A DNA stretch of 64,000 nt from Hemerocallis citrina (GCA_017893485.1 CM030366.1:45878283-45942282); one strand, 5' to 3'. Positions 44,201 to 53,497 are shown, numbered from the stretch's first letter. Numbers and translations: made by a program. The notes: generated from the letters alone by a model not told the origin.

Positions 44201-45392
44201 ATTGTATTTTCAGTGCAATGAGTTTCACAGCACAAATATATTGGTTTTCCATCTTAACAATCAAGAACATATATAACTTCAAATCTACAAAACCAAGCTG
44301 ATGAACGGAAAACATTGTAGTAATATATCATCGAATCAATGGATGAATTCGAGAAACCAGACAACTTAAACCTTGCAAGATATTGTCTTTTTTGACGTGT
44401 TTCCCCACAGCATAGACACGAATGGGCAGAAAAAGAACAGCACTTGCAAGTAAATTATTTCCCTAGGCCCAACTTTGTATTGAATTCCACTGAACATATC
44501 ATACATGTAACTATAAGAACAAATTAGCTTTCAAGGTTCCCGAAATGTTCCATGCCTGATGAATTGGAAGGCAAACAGGTGCTAAGTTACTCCGACGCAT
44601 ATCTAACGTCATATCCATATTCTCATCAATACAATTATACAGATATCTGAAGTCTCTCCCGTCAACATAAATTTTGTTATTTGAAAATTTTAATATATGG
44701 ATATCGATATGGAGATTGCTAAATCATTAATGTCAATTTAGCATTGTATTTCTATCCATATGGATCTTTGCTTATCCTCCAAACATCGAAAAGAGATCTA
44801 CTTCAACTTCTAGCATTACCCTTTTACTGAGCATAACTAAAATCACTCTATACTACCATATTTAGCCCATATCTTCCAAATTGACAGATCCCGCGTACAC
44901 ACAAAGAATTAACAAAAGCAATCTATGAAAGACAATACCAGGTATCCTCGAAAAGCAGTCTGGATCTTCATCGCCGCAATCTCCTCCTCTGATTTCCCAA
45001 CAAACCATGCTGGAATTTTGGGGGGAACAACCTGCTGTACCGCAACCTGAGAAGCAGCAACAGATCTCTCTGAATCCAAATTAACATCATTTCTCTGAGT
45101 TTGCGGAGGAGGAGGGGTTGAATTTGGTACATTGTCTTCAAATGATTCAGACGATGATGGATCATAAGCTTCCTCGTATCTGCCATTAATGCCTCCCGAA
45201 CTGTTGGACTTGTGGTTATTCTGGCAATCATCATTATAGGGTATATCAGAAACTAGTTGGTTTCATATGCAGAGAAAAAATAGAGTGAGAAATCAAACCT
45301 ACCTGGAGCGTCTTCTCTTTGGATTTCTTTTCTTTGGATTCAGGGCTGAAAACCTTCTTCACTGCACCAAACCACTTCCCTTTCCTTCCCAT
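41221..45392 (-). CDS. IQ67-domain (IQD) calmodulin-binding protein, five exons, intact
   Basis: Minus-strand exons: 45392-45303, 45220-44939, 43905-43684, 42432-42313, 41889-41221. All introns are GT-AG and all are phase 0 (82, 1033, 1251 and 423 nt), giving 460 codons and TGA at 41221-41223. Residues 1-30 (MGRKGKWFGAVKKVFSP) are the basic IQD N-terminus. The IQ67 domain spans about 109-175, with IQTAFRGYLARRALRAL split by an intron after Gly-Tyr-Leu, the hallmark position, and further IQ/1-5-10 calmodulin sites (RQATTTLRCMQTLARVQ). MFMDPNNPQWGWCWLERWM lies at about 250-268. A DUF4005-like tail (RRHSIAGSS..., VPSYMVPTKSARAR) and a basic end follow. IQD proteins bind calmodulin and microtubules or kinesin light-chain-related proteins and shape cells; this one reads most like the IQD1/IQD2 group. 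A second exon-1/2 joining is possible but needs a 46-nt intron, so I prefer the 82-nt one. Confidence 0.93.
41903..41920. repeat. (TA)9 microsatellite in the last IQD intron
   Basis: TATATATATATATATATA close to the 3' splice site of intron 4. Confidence 0.9.
42715..43010. repeat. Imperfect ~180-bp duplication inside IQD intron 3
   Basis: Two copies share TATATCAT, then CTA(G/C)TTGAAG(T/C)TTATG, then TGTCATTCCAAAC(A/C)TAA and GGGGA, about 180 bp apart. No coding meaning. Confidence 0.6.
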
Positions 45393-45752
45393 TCTCTCTC
45401 TCTCTCTATATCACAAGCTCAGATCTATAAACACTCGCAAGAAATCCAAATACAATGAAACAGCAGTGAAAAAGAGAGCAAAATTTGAAGGAAAATGTTC
45501 AGCAAATTGGATCTTTTTCACAAATCTAGAATAAGCAATTGGAATTGACAATACCCATGTCGTAATTTTCTCACAAAACTCAGACTTTTGCTGCTCTGTC
45601 TGTCTCTCCCTCAGCTATAAAGGAGGCAGTAAGAAGATAGATGAGAGAGGCGCAGCAGCAGGTAAGAACCTCTCACTCACTCTCACCCTCACTCACTCAG
45701 AAAAGAACGTGAAGTAAATCAAAGAGTAAATTTTGTTAGAAAGAGTAAATTT
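45393..45752 (-). promoter_or_regulatory. 5' leader and proximal promoter region of the IQD gene
   Basis: The 360 bp between the ATG and the TRIM holds a (CT)n run at 45392-45409 (GA-rich on the transcript), typical of plant 5' leaders, and further CTCTCT/CTCACTCT stretches at 45590-45710. No convincing minus-strand TATA box is visible. CTATAAAGG at about 45617 is on the plus strand. The TAAATTTTGTTAGA segment is doubled at 45727-45758, right at the TRIM insertion site. Confidence 0.45.
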
Positions 45753-45890
45753 TGTTAGAATTAGGGATAGAAAAATATTCTTTTATTGATTGAATAAACT
45801 GAATACAATTGGCTCCTATATATAGGAGAGAAGAGAATACTAAACCAATACATTATTCAATGTGGGACTAAACTAATCTATCATCTAACA
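45753..45890 (-). repeat. 3' LTR of the exon-carrying TRIM
   Basis: 138 bp. A TATA-like CTATATATAGG (read on the minus strand as CCTATATATAGG) lies at about 45822. Confidence 0.93.
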
Positions 45891-45903
45891 CCCCCTCTCA
45901 AAC
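45891..45903 (-). other. Polypurine tract of the exon-carrying TRIM
   Basis: The plus strand reads CCCCCTCTCAAAC, a GTTTGAGAGGGGG tract on the minus strand, flush with the LTR. The same string with its AACA context recurs at 46186-46203. Confidence 0.88.
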
Positions 45904-45974
45904 TCAAGTTGGTTCAAGTAACAAAAGTTTGAAATACTGACGATGTTGATGTGGAAGGAACGGCAAACTGTGAT

Positions 45975-46170
45975 GCAGAAATGGCGCTTGATGGCGCAGG
46001 TGATGGAATTGAGAAGTAGACTGATGGGATCTCACCCCTGACTTGAGACATAGTCGATGCTGGGATCTCACCCCTGAACTGAGAAATAGACTGATGGAAT
46101 CTCACCCCTGACTTGAGACATAGTCGATGCTGGGATCTCACCCCTGACTTGAGAATTGTCGATGACTGAG
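45975..46170 (-). repeat. ~50-bp minisatellite in the TRIM
   Basis: GGGATCTCACCCCTGACTTG, then AGACATAGTCGATGCT or AGAAATAGACTGAT, repeated four times. It keeps one minus-strand frame open (a repeating G-E-I-P/S-Q pattern), probably by chance of unit length. Confidence 0.88.
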
Positions 46171-46506
46171 AACTAGATGCTGATAACACCCCCTCTCAAA
46201 CTCACGATCGATCAACCGGAGTGAATTGCTGGGATTTTTTTTTTTTTTTTTTAAAGAGAAAATCAAATCAAAAGAGACTAAAATCTGTTGACAGTTACAT
46301 TCAACAATCAAATCCAGATCTGAGACGAAGATCTCTTGAAGGCGTCCAGATCTGAGACGAAGAAGAAGAAAATGAAGGTCGGTCCCGTTTGAAATCAAGA
46401 ACACCAGATTCGCCAGTGGAACAGCTACCTGGAAATCATCATCGTCTCCCAAACTGTAGAAAGAGAAAATCCAAACCTAGAGAAGAAAGCTCAAACCCAA
46501 AAAAAA

Positions 46507-46866
46507 ATGGGAGAAGAAGGAAGCAACATCGTCGATCTACAGCGAATCAAAAGGATCGCGGCGGCATCGTACGACTACGAGAGCGACCCCCGGTGGGCCG
46601 ACTACTGGTCCAACGTCCTCGTCCCTCCCCACACGGCCTCTCGATCTGACGTCATTGACCACTTCAAGCACAAGTTCTACAAGCGCCACATCGATCCTGG
46701 TTTAGTAGTTGAGGCAATGAGTACGGCTGATTCCTCTCAATCCGCAAGAACTTCAGCAAGAGCATCAACTCCAGCAACTGAGACTGCAAGACCTCGAGCG
46801 ACAGCATCATCTGCAAGACCTCGAGGGCTGTGGGAGAGAGAGGGTCGCCGGAGGTGGGGGTCGTGA
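46507..46866 (+). pseudogene. Captured host gene fragment inside the TRIM (antisense to it)
   Basis: A 119-codon frame starts MGEEGSNIVDLQRIKRIAAA. Its first ~75 residues look like a real conserved protein: balanced composition, dense in W/Y/F and charged residues (DPRWADYWSNVLVPP, FKHKFYKRHIDPGLVVE), GC-rich codons unlike the rest of the element. After about residue 78 it turns into Ser/Ala/Thr/Arg-rich sequence and then a G-rich stretch, where the host similarity presumably ends at a former splice site or junction. I do not recognise the parent gene with certainty. The frame lies opposite to the TRIM transcript, so transcription from the TRIM LTR would give antisense RNA to the parent gene. 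Confidence 0.6.
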
Positions 46867-47205
46867 CTGGAGGGCGGCGACGAGGTTGGGAGTCGCCGGA
46901 GGTTGGGGAAGGAGAACGGAGAAGATGAACATTATGGGTTCAAACAGAGAGAGAAAAAAATTTGGAGGAGAGAGAAAGAGGATCTTGTTGTTTGATGACG
47001 GCTAGGGTTTTGGGGGAGATAGTTGATGACAGCTAGGATTTTGGAGATTTAGGGTTTTGGGAGAGATTAGGATTTTGGTATTTGATTGGGAGCGGAAGAG
47101 AGATGTTGGGAGGTGGAGTGATTCCGATGAAAACGAGAATCACTCCACCTCAATAACGAGGATCAAATTAGTATAGACCTTATAGGATTTTAGGCTCTGA
47201 TACCA

Positions 47206-47343
47206 TGTTAGAATTAGGGATAGGAAAATATTCTTTTATTGATTGAATAAACTGAATACAATTGGCTCCTATATATAGGAGAGAAGAGAATACTAAACCA
47301 ATACATTATTCAATGTGGGACGAAACTAATCTATCATCTAACA
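47206..47343 (-). repeat. 5' LTR of the exon-carrying TRIM
   Basis: 138 bp, almost identical to 45753-45890 (GGATAGGAAAAT against GGATAGAAAAAT; GGGACGAAAC against GGGACTAAAC). Confidence 0.93.
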
Positions 47344-47348
47344 AATTT

Positions 47349-47674
47349 GAAGGCAATCCATTTATCAGGCTGTACTTATATTGTTTCCTTTTCTGTGTGG
47401 GTTAACTTTGAATTGGGTGTCTGTATAAACTCTGATGAGTGAATCTAAGAAATCAACCCATTTGTTCCAAGAATCGGCCTATAGAGTTCCATTTTCAGCT
47501 TTGGGGCTACTTCTGAGAATATTGTAAAAAATATACAGTGTGCATCTGGAGAGATTTTTTATTTTGTTTTGGCTATAGACGCACATACTCGTATGCCATA
47601 ATTGCAAATTTATGGAAGCAAATTCCGTTAAAAAAATAAAATAAAGTGCAAGCAGAGGTCCAAATTCTCACCAG
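47349..47674. other. Intergenic, no gene seen
   Basis: AT-rich sequence between the TRIM and the first MITE, with no ORF or repeat that I can support. Confidence 0.6.
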
Positions 47675-47677
47675 TAA

Positions 47678-48504
47678 GAGCATCTCTAGTCGTTGAATGT
47701 AAAAATATGGATATATGGATAAATAGAAATAGGAATCGCACTTTTGCTGCACTCGTTTAAAGCTATTTTTTAGCTTTCTATAATAAAATAATAAGCGACG
47801 GCACATGAAGTGCCGTCGGAGAAAAAAAAAATTTAAAAATAATAAATTTTGTGGGACGGCACTCGAAGTGCCGTCAGAGCGCAAAAATAAAAAATTAATA
47901 ATAATAATTGGAGCGACGGCACATGAAGTGCCGTCGGAGAAGAAGAAAAAAAAAATCGAAGGACGACACATGAAGTGCCGTCCAAGAGCAGAAGGATTAG
48001 AACAATTGCTAAGTCTATAGATATATATGCTTTAATGCTTTATTAAAGCTTTAATGCTTTATTAAACCTTTTATTAAAGCATTTAAGGCTTTATTAAAGC
48101 AATTTTTTTTAAAAAAAAAATTGTTTAAAAAAATACCAAGGGACGGCACATCATGTGCCGTCCGAGAAATAGGGAGAGCGTGGGACGGCACTCGAAGTGC
48201 CGTCCGAGGGGAAATTTTTTTTGGGTTTTTTAATTCTTTTTTGGCGCTTTTTAATTGTAAAAATTAAAAATTTTTTTCGAGGGACGGCGCTTCAAGTGCC
48301 GTCCGACGAAAAAAATTATTTTTTTTGTGGGACGGCACTTCGAGTGTCCGTCGCTCAAATATGGATAAAAGCTATATCGATTCTCATTTATAGCAATCGA
48401 CTGTAGCAAATTATCGATAATATGGATATTTGGCAAACGAGTACAGCGTTTTTTTTAGCCAAATATCCATATTATCGATATTTAGCAAACGACTATAGAT
48501 GCTC
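47678..48504. mobile_element. PIF/Harbinger-type MITE with seven GACGGCAC-palindromes (827 bp)
   Basis: The terminal inverted repeats GAGCATCTCTAGTCGTT (left) and AACGACTATAGATGCTC (right) differ at one base. The 3-bp duplications are TAA (47675-47677, 48505-48507). Inside are at least seven near-perfect palindromes of the form GACGGCAC(A/T)(C/T)GAAGTGCCGTC (about 47797, 47855, 47914, 47962, 48142, 48182, 48282, 48330), each followed by an A/T-rich spacer, plus an AGCTTTAATGC-type fold near 48030-48100. No transposase. The 3-bp TAA site and MITE size fit PIF/Harbinger (Tourist-like). Confidence 0.82.
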
Positions 48505-48507
48505 TAA

Positions 48508-49024
48508 AAGCACCCACAGTCGTTTGCAATTTTTTCAATTTATCCATATTTTAGCAAACGAACTTCTGCAGTCGCTGACTATTTATTCATATTTTGACAT
48601 TTTCGACGGAGAACATTGCTATATATGAGAGAAGATTTGAGAAAATACATAATATAGAGGACGGATCTTGAAGATTTGTTCGAATTATATATTTTTTTTG
48701 TCTGACGGAACTCGAAAGTCCGTCCCATGAAATTTAATCAATTTCCGCTAAAAAATTTCCCAAAAAAACGAAAAAAATCCCTTGGAAGATCCGTCTGTGA
48801 AAACGAGGCCCATTTCCCAAAAAAATTCCACTAAAAATTTCTTTTTAATTAGTAAGAAAACCACGGAAATTATTTAAAATTCGTGAGACGGATCTCGAAG
48901 ATCCGTCCGATCATATAATTTTTTTTTGCTATATTATAGCATTTTACCACTGCAGCAACTCGCTTTGCTATATGTATAATATGGATTTAGGTATTTTTTA
49001 GCAAACCACGACCGTGGATGCTCT
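48508..49024. mobile_element. Second MITE of the same family, abutting the first
   Basis: The left end AAAGCACCCACAGTCGTTTGC and right end (GTGGATGCTC, read inverted as GAGCATCCAC) match the family ends, including the TTAGCAAACNACGACCGT part. Internal palindromes here are GACGG(A)(A/T)CTCGAA(A/G)(G)TCCGTC (about 48703, 48892) and GGATCTTGAAGATTTG (48663). The flanks (TAA left, TCA right) are not a clean duplication, so either the element has decayed or the two MITEs are nested. Confidence 0.6.
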
Positions 49025-49068
49025 CAAAAGTAATAAATCATATGACAACATGGTGATAAAAAAAAGGG

Positions 49069-49245
49069 TTATTGTTCAGTTTTAAATAATTAATTCAACT
49101 TAAAAAAAAAAAATCACCCTCAACTATGTTTTTAAGTATGGGTAACTGACATTTTTTGAAAAATAATTGTGTTCAAAACATAATTGAGTGAGGGTTTTTT
49201 TATTAAAAATTTGTTGTGTACGATTTTTTTAAAATTGGACAATAC
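49069..49245. mobile_element. Short foldback MITE (~177 bp)
   Basis: The ends TATTGTTCAGTTTTAAA and (inverted) TATTGTCCAATTTTAAA pair. The arms CACCCTCAACTATGTTTT and AAAACATAATTGAGTGAGGG also pair. The whole segment could fold into one long hairpin. Confidence 0.6.
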
Positions 49246-49472
49246 TTAGGATTCTTTTAATATTTAGCCTAAAAAAAATTATATGACAATAAGATCTAAG
49301 CTTTTGATTATTCTCTAAAATCGTATCCGCTAAAAAATCCCTCAAAATTCGGGGATATCATCTTGTAGGTGGCACAATCTTTCGAGAGGGTAAAGGTAAA
49401 TCAAAGGCTCAGTTCTGTTTGTCAGATAATTTTCTATGACCATATGGTCAATTTGTTTTTTACCCCTACTAA

Positions 49473-49777
49473 GATTATCCACAGTTCGTTAGGCAATTAT
49501 GCATAAAATGCAATTTTTTTTCAAAAATGCTCTGCAGTCGTTAGGCAAATATGTATTTTTTTGCCTTTTTTGCTACAATAAATAGGCAAATATACATATT
49601 ATAAGAGACGAAACATCATGTTTTGTCTGAATTTTTTTTAATATTTTTTAAAATCATCGGACTAAACAAGATGTTACGTTTCGTTCGATAAAAATACGAG
49701 TTTAAAAAAAAATTAATTACAGGAAAGAAAAAAATTGAGGCTTACTGGTTACTGCTAGGTTACAAGGATATTTGCTC
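49473..49777. mobile_element. Decayed Harbinger-type MITE
   Basis: It starts GATTATCCACAGTTCGTTAGG after TAA and ends ...TTGCTC before TTA. The interior has GACGAAACATCATGTTTTGTC (a palindrome) and an inverted GATGTTACGTTTCGTT copy. A second end-like motif (GCTCTGCAGTCGTTAGGC) lies at about 49540. Boundaries are uncertain. Confidence 0.4.
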
Positions 49778-49797
49778 TTACATTGATTTGCAAATGC

Positions 49798-50428
49798 CTA
49801 TTTTTTTAACGAACACCGGATTGATTTGCCGACGATCACACATTTTTCGTCCTCTTCAACCTCTCTCCCAAGAAGATCTCTGTCCAATGCAACTTTGTTG
49901 AACATGAGGTTACCGGCCATGGCAACCCCATCGATTGGAAATTCAGATATAATCGCTACATCTTGTAGCGTCACCGTCATCTCACTAACGGGAAGGTGGA
50001 ACGTGTGTGTCTCCGGCCTCCATCGCTCCACAAGAGTCGTGAGTAAGCCATGGTCGCATTTTACTTGTGCCAACATCGACATTCCATAAAATCCGGAATT
50101 TACCAAATAGTACAGTATACGTGGGTGCACCAGCAATGTCGTGTGCATTTGGAAACTCATAATTCGTGTCTCCCTTTCACACTGCCTGAGACTTGTGCTC
50201 TTCTTGTAGGTATAGTAAGGTTGGGTCTAATGGACCCTGGGCCTCCTTGTGCGGCGGAAGACGACGCACCTGCTGCATGTGAAGAAGATTGTTGGCCAGC
50301 ATTCTACATACATATCAAATATAAATTCTTGTTATTACAGAAAACATAATAGACATGTAGATTAGGGGCTAAAAATAATTATGTCTTCTTACTTGTGATG
50401 GTGGTTGGCCTCTACCACTCCCTGGCGC
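49798..50428 (-). pseudogene. Plant-mobile-domain (MAIN-like) gene, degenerate
   Basis: Minus-strand frame 50160-49798 reads GFYGMSMLAQV, DHGLLTTLVERWRPETHTFHLP, VTLQDVAIISEFPIDGVAM, the N-terminal half of the plant mobile domain (PMD, PF10536) shared by MAIN/MAIL proteins and some transposons. It then ends early with KSIRCSLKK and a stop, lacking most of the domain. Upstream at 50428-50393 is MVRLSGSSQAPGSGRGQ, then GTAAGAAG; a candidate acceptor CAG and NAGQQSSSHAAGASSSAA follow at about 50302. A frame change near 50160 breaks the link to the PMD part. It is probably a transposon-related fragment rather than a working gene. Confidence 0.7.
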
Positions 50429-50459
50429 CTGTGACGATCCACTCAGTCGCACCATTTCT

Positions 50460-51258
50460 CTGCCAACATTAATAAAGTATTTCTTATGAACAAAATTCGA
50501 GTATTGGAATTACACTACTCATTTCAATATACTACTCATATCAATGTTCCCAACATCTAAACACACTGTGTATATCCATTCATGCATACAAAAATCTTCA
50601 GCATTTTGAAAACTAATTCCCATATATTAAATATTCAACAATTAAGTACTAGAACCAATACACTATTCATATCAATATCGAAAGCATGTCTCAATACTCG
50701 TATCATACTACTACTCATAACAATCTCCATAACATCTCAATACACTACATATTTATATGCATACATACATATAAATCTCATATCAACAACGAAACATATA
50801 TACACACACATAAATCTTCTTAACTTTGAAAAATTTGGCAATTCTATTATATACAAAAATTTCCACATCCATTCGTACTACTACTCATATCAATCTCCAC
50901 AACATCTCATATACTATATTGTCAATATAAATCTCAATATACAAAGTAAATATTTTTAAAGAAATTAAGGGTTTCAGAATATCTAACACAATTTTAGATT
51001 CAATGTGAGAAGTTCGAAGAATCGACTCCGAGATCCAAGTGAACAGAGAGAGGAGAAGAGGGAATCGAACGGGATAAGAATTAAGGTTTATGGATAAGTA
51101 TTTTGTGAATTATTTGGGTATGTGAAAGATGACAAATTGAAGGAGAAAAAGTGGGATCTAGGGTTTTCGGGGTTTTATTGTTTTGGGTTCTGGATTGGAG
51201 AGAGAGAATAAAGTGAAAGAGGAAAGGGGAAAGGTGGCCACTATTTATATATAATAGC
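50460..51258 (-). other. Upstream region of the PMD pseudogene
   Basis: AT-rich with many ATACTACTCAT(A/C)-type short repeats (50500-50950). From 50990 to 51230 a CT-rich (minus strand) leader-like stretch with CTCTCTCTCC at about 51200 ends near a TATATATAAT box (51245). No ORF I can support. Confidence 0.45.
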
Positions 51259-51261
51259 TAT

Positions 51262-51475
51262 TATAACTGATGTCGATATCCCCAACAACGACATCTCGCA
51301 TGAGAATATCGTTGTTGGGATAGCGGCATCAGTTACAAGATATTTCCACACTTACAATTTTTTCCTAAGTAAGAGAGTTTACGATTGAGAGTAAATGAAC
51401 TGATGTTGTTACTCCAGATAGTGGCATGGTCTAATTTTTTTTTTTTACAGATGCCGCTCTTGGCAACAATAACAT
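51262..51475. repeat. Two successive hairpin-forming inverted repeats
   Basis: First: AACTGATGTCGATATCCCCA, then ACAACGAC, pairs with GTCGTT-like TCGTTGTTGGGATAGCGGCATCAGTT (51272-51338). Second: GATGTTGTTAC...AGTGGCAT pairs with ATGCCGCT...AACAATAACATC (51402-51472). Both stems share the TGATG/GCGGCAT core. Arms of about 25 bp; origin probably a MITE or CACTA end. Confidence 0.65.
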
Positions 51476-51839
51476 CAAAATAATATATACCGGTATTGCA
51501 AAGAGCGTTTTACGCCGACGTGTCCAAAAGTGAGTTAGTTGGGTAAATACTTTTGAAAGTGGGTCAGTTTGCTAAATAATTTCAAAAAGTGGATTAGTAC
51601 GAAAAAAATCTCTGCGGTGAGTGGGCATTTATTATTGTCACCGCATTTGATTTCTTATGTTATTTGCGGTCCTCATCTCACCATAATTAATTTAATTTGT
51701 AGTAGGCGAAATTGATCTATCGGCTACCACATCAACATTCATGGTTCAGCAACTCCACTCTCAATTCATTTTGCATGGTTCACGGAGTGTAGGACCCCGA
51801 TTAGTCCTATATCAATCCCTACATATGTCTATTATCATC

Positions 51840-52589
51840 TATTACCTTTTTGTAAGTATTTTTTATATGCCACTTTTCTCAAAACTATTTACACTTAAAG
51901 GACAATTGGTAAAGTATTTGTATTCGTGGACTCAAAAACTAAACTCACTGTTCTCAATGATGAGTTTAGTTATTTCATACTCGCCGTTGGAATACGTTGA
52001 GTGTAGCTTTTTTTTGTGAGAAACTCGTCGTTCCCAACGCAAGTTTAGTTCAAAATTTTCAATGAAGACTCGTTGTTCTCAATGGCGATGGTATTTACAC
52101 TAGACTCGTTATTGAGAACGGCGAGTTTAGTTCAAAAAAAAAAAATTCACTAAGTCTAACAAAATGTTTTACTTTCTGTGAAATTTTCTACATTCTCGCC
52201 AATCCCAACAGCAAGTCTAGTATAAATGTCCTCGCCGTTAGGAACGGTGAGTCTTTTGTAAAAATTTTAAACTAAACTGGTTGTTCCCAACAGCGAGTCT
52301 AGTATAAATGTCCTCGTCGTTGGGAACGGCGAGTCGTCACTGAAAATTTTGAACTGAACTTGCCGTTGGGAACGACGAGTTTCTTAAAAAATTAGCACTA
52401 AAATCGCCGTGTCCTAACGGCGAGCATGAAACCACTAAACTCGCCGTTGGTAACGGCGAGTTTAGTTGTTGAGTCCACGAGCACAAATACTTTGACAACT
52501 GTCTTCTTTCTTCAAATAGTTTCGAAAAGTGGCATATAAAAAAAAATTCTTTGTAATGCGGGTAGTTAAAAAAAAGCATTCTATTAGTG
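51840..52589. mobile_element. CACTA-like non-autonomous element with CTCGCCGTT palindromes
   Basis: The right end reads CACTAATAGAATGC when inverted (52576-52589). About 100 bp of subterminal sequence is inverted between 51850-51955 and 52465-52560 (TTTTTTATATGCCACTTTT, then AAAGTATTTGT and CGTGGACTCA). Inside, about eight copies of CTCGCCGTT(G)GGAACGGCGAG-type palindromes or half-palindromes are spaced 40-100 bp. Such arrays recall the subterminal TNPA-binding repeats of CACTA elements. The left CACTA end is not recognisable, so the left boundary is approximate. Confidence 0.6.
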
Positions 52590-52703
52590 AGGTTTAATCC
52601 ATGAATAAATTTTGAGAATCTTCGATGAGTTCAATCTGCCAATTTCTTTTAAAAAATTAAATGCAAAATAATACTTAATTAGAGTACGATGTCGCACTAA
52701 TAA

Positions 52704-53494
52704 GAGCATCCACTATCGTTTGCTATTTACTTACTTTATTCATTTTTTAGAAAAATCGCACTCACTGTCGTTTGCTAAAAACCTAGTTTTTAGAAAAGTG
52801 ATAAATAGTACACTGCCAAGCAAAAAAAGGCAATTGCTAAATATAGAAGACAGAATTTTTTTAATAAAGAGGACGAACGAAAGATCATCTTCCGTCTCAC
52901 CCAACATTTAATTCAGAAAAGTTGAGAGACGGAAGAAGATCTTCTGTCTTTTTTTATTATTATTAAAAATAATAGTAAAAAAAGTGAGATGGATGATCTT
53001 CCGTCTCACTTAGTTTTATTACTTTTTCGTTTACTTTTTTTAAAAATGTTTTGAAAATGTCATTTAAATAAATGAAAATAATAATTTATAAAAAAAAAAC
53101 CTCGGACGCTTCCGACCTAAATTTTTGTTTTCCAAATATTTACAATATTGCCATCAAAATATTTACGAGTTTGCCATCAAATATTTACAAAAATGCCATT
53201 TTAATTGTTTATAAAAAGAAAATTTGCTCAATCGAAAGTTCATTTTCCGTCTGGAATTTTTTTTGTTTTCTTTTTCCAAAATTATTGCTCAGACGGAAGA
53301 TAATCTTATGTCGCACAATTTTTTAATATTAAAAAATTGCAAAAATTGTGAGACGGAGGATGTTCTTCCGTCTGTATATTTTATTAATTTTTTTTTGTCA
53401 AATTTTGCTATCAACAATAGTAGAGTAACTCTCTCGTTTCTTTTTCTCAAATGCCAAATACCTAACTTTTTAACTGCAACAACAGTTGATGTTC
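52704..53494. mobile_element. Third MITE of the family, with GACGGAAGATCTTCCGTC palindromes
   Basis: The ends GAGCATCCACTATCGTTTGC (left) and GCAACAACAGTTGATGTTC (right) are inverted copies of the family ends. TAA duplications lie at 52701-52703 and 53495-53497. Internal palindromic units GACGGAAGA(A)GATCTTC(T/C)GTC and GATGATCTTCCGTCTCAC occur near 52875, 52930, 52990, 53290 and 53355. Size 791 bp, no transposase. Confidence 0.75.
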
Positions 53495-53497
53495 TAA

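Larger units (their letters stand above)
45753..47343 (-). mobile_element. TRIM-like copia derivative carrying a captured exon (1591 bp)
   Basis: 138-bp LTRs (45753-45890 and 47206-47343, TGTTAGAATTAGGG...CATCTAACA on the plus strand) differ at only a couple of positions. The target duplication AATTT is perfect (45748-45752 and 47344-47348). On the minus strand the primer site (plus GCTCTGATACCA, 47194-47205) abuts the right LTR, and a GAGAGGGGG polypurine tract abuts the left LTR. No gag or pol remains. The interior holds a minisatellite, a second polypurine-like copy, a captured exon and a G-rich end. It stands about 360 bp upstream of the IQD ATG. Confidence 0.93.

Noticed and set aside
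45253..45298. Alternative IQD exon 1/2 joining through a 46-nt intron (donor after GTAG, acceptor CTAG)
   Set aside because: The frame would fit, but 46 nt is shorter than normal plant introns; the 82-nt alternative has good splice sites and keeps phase 0.
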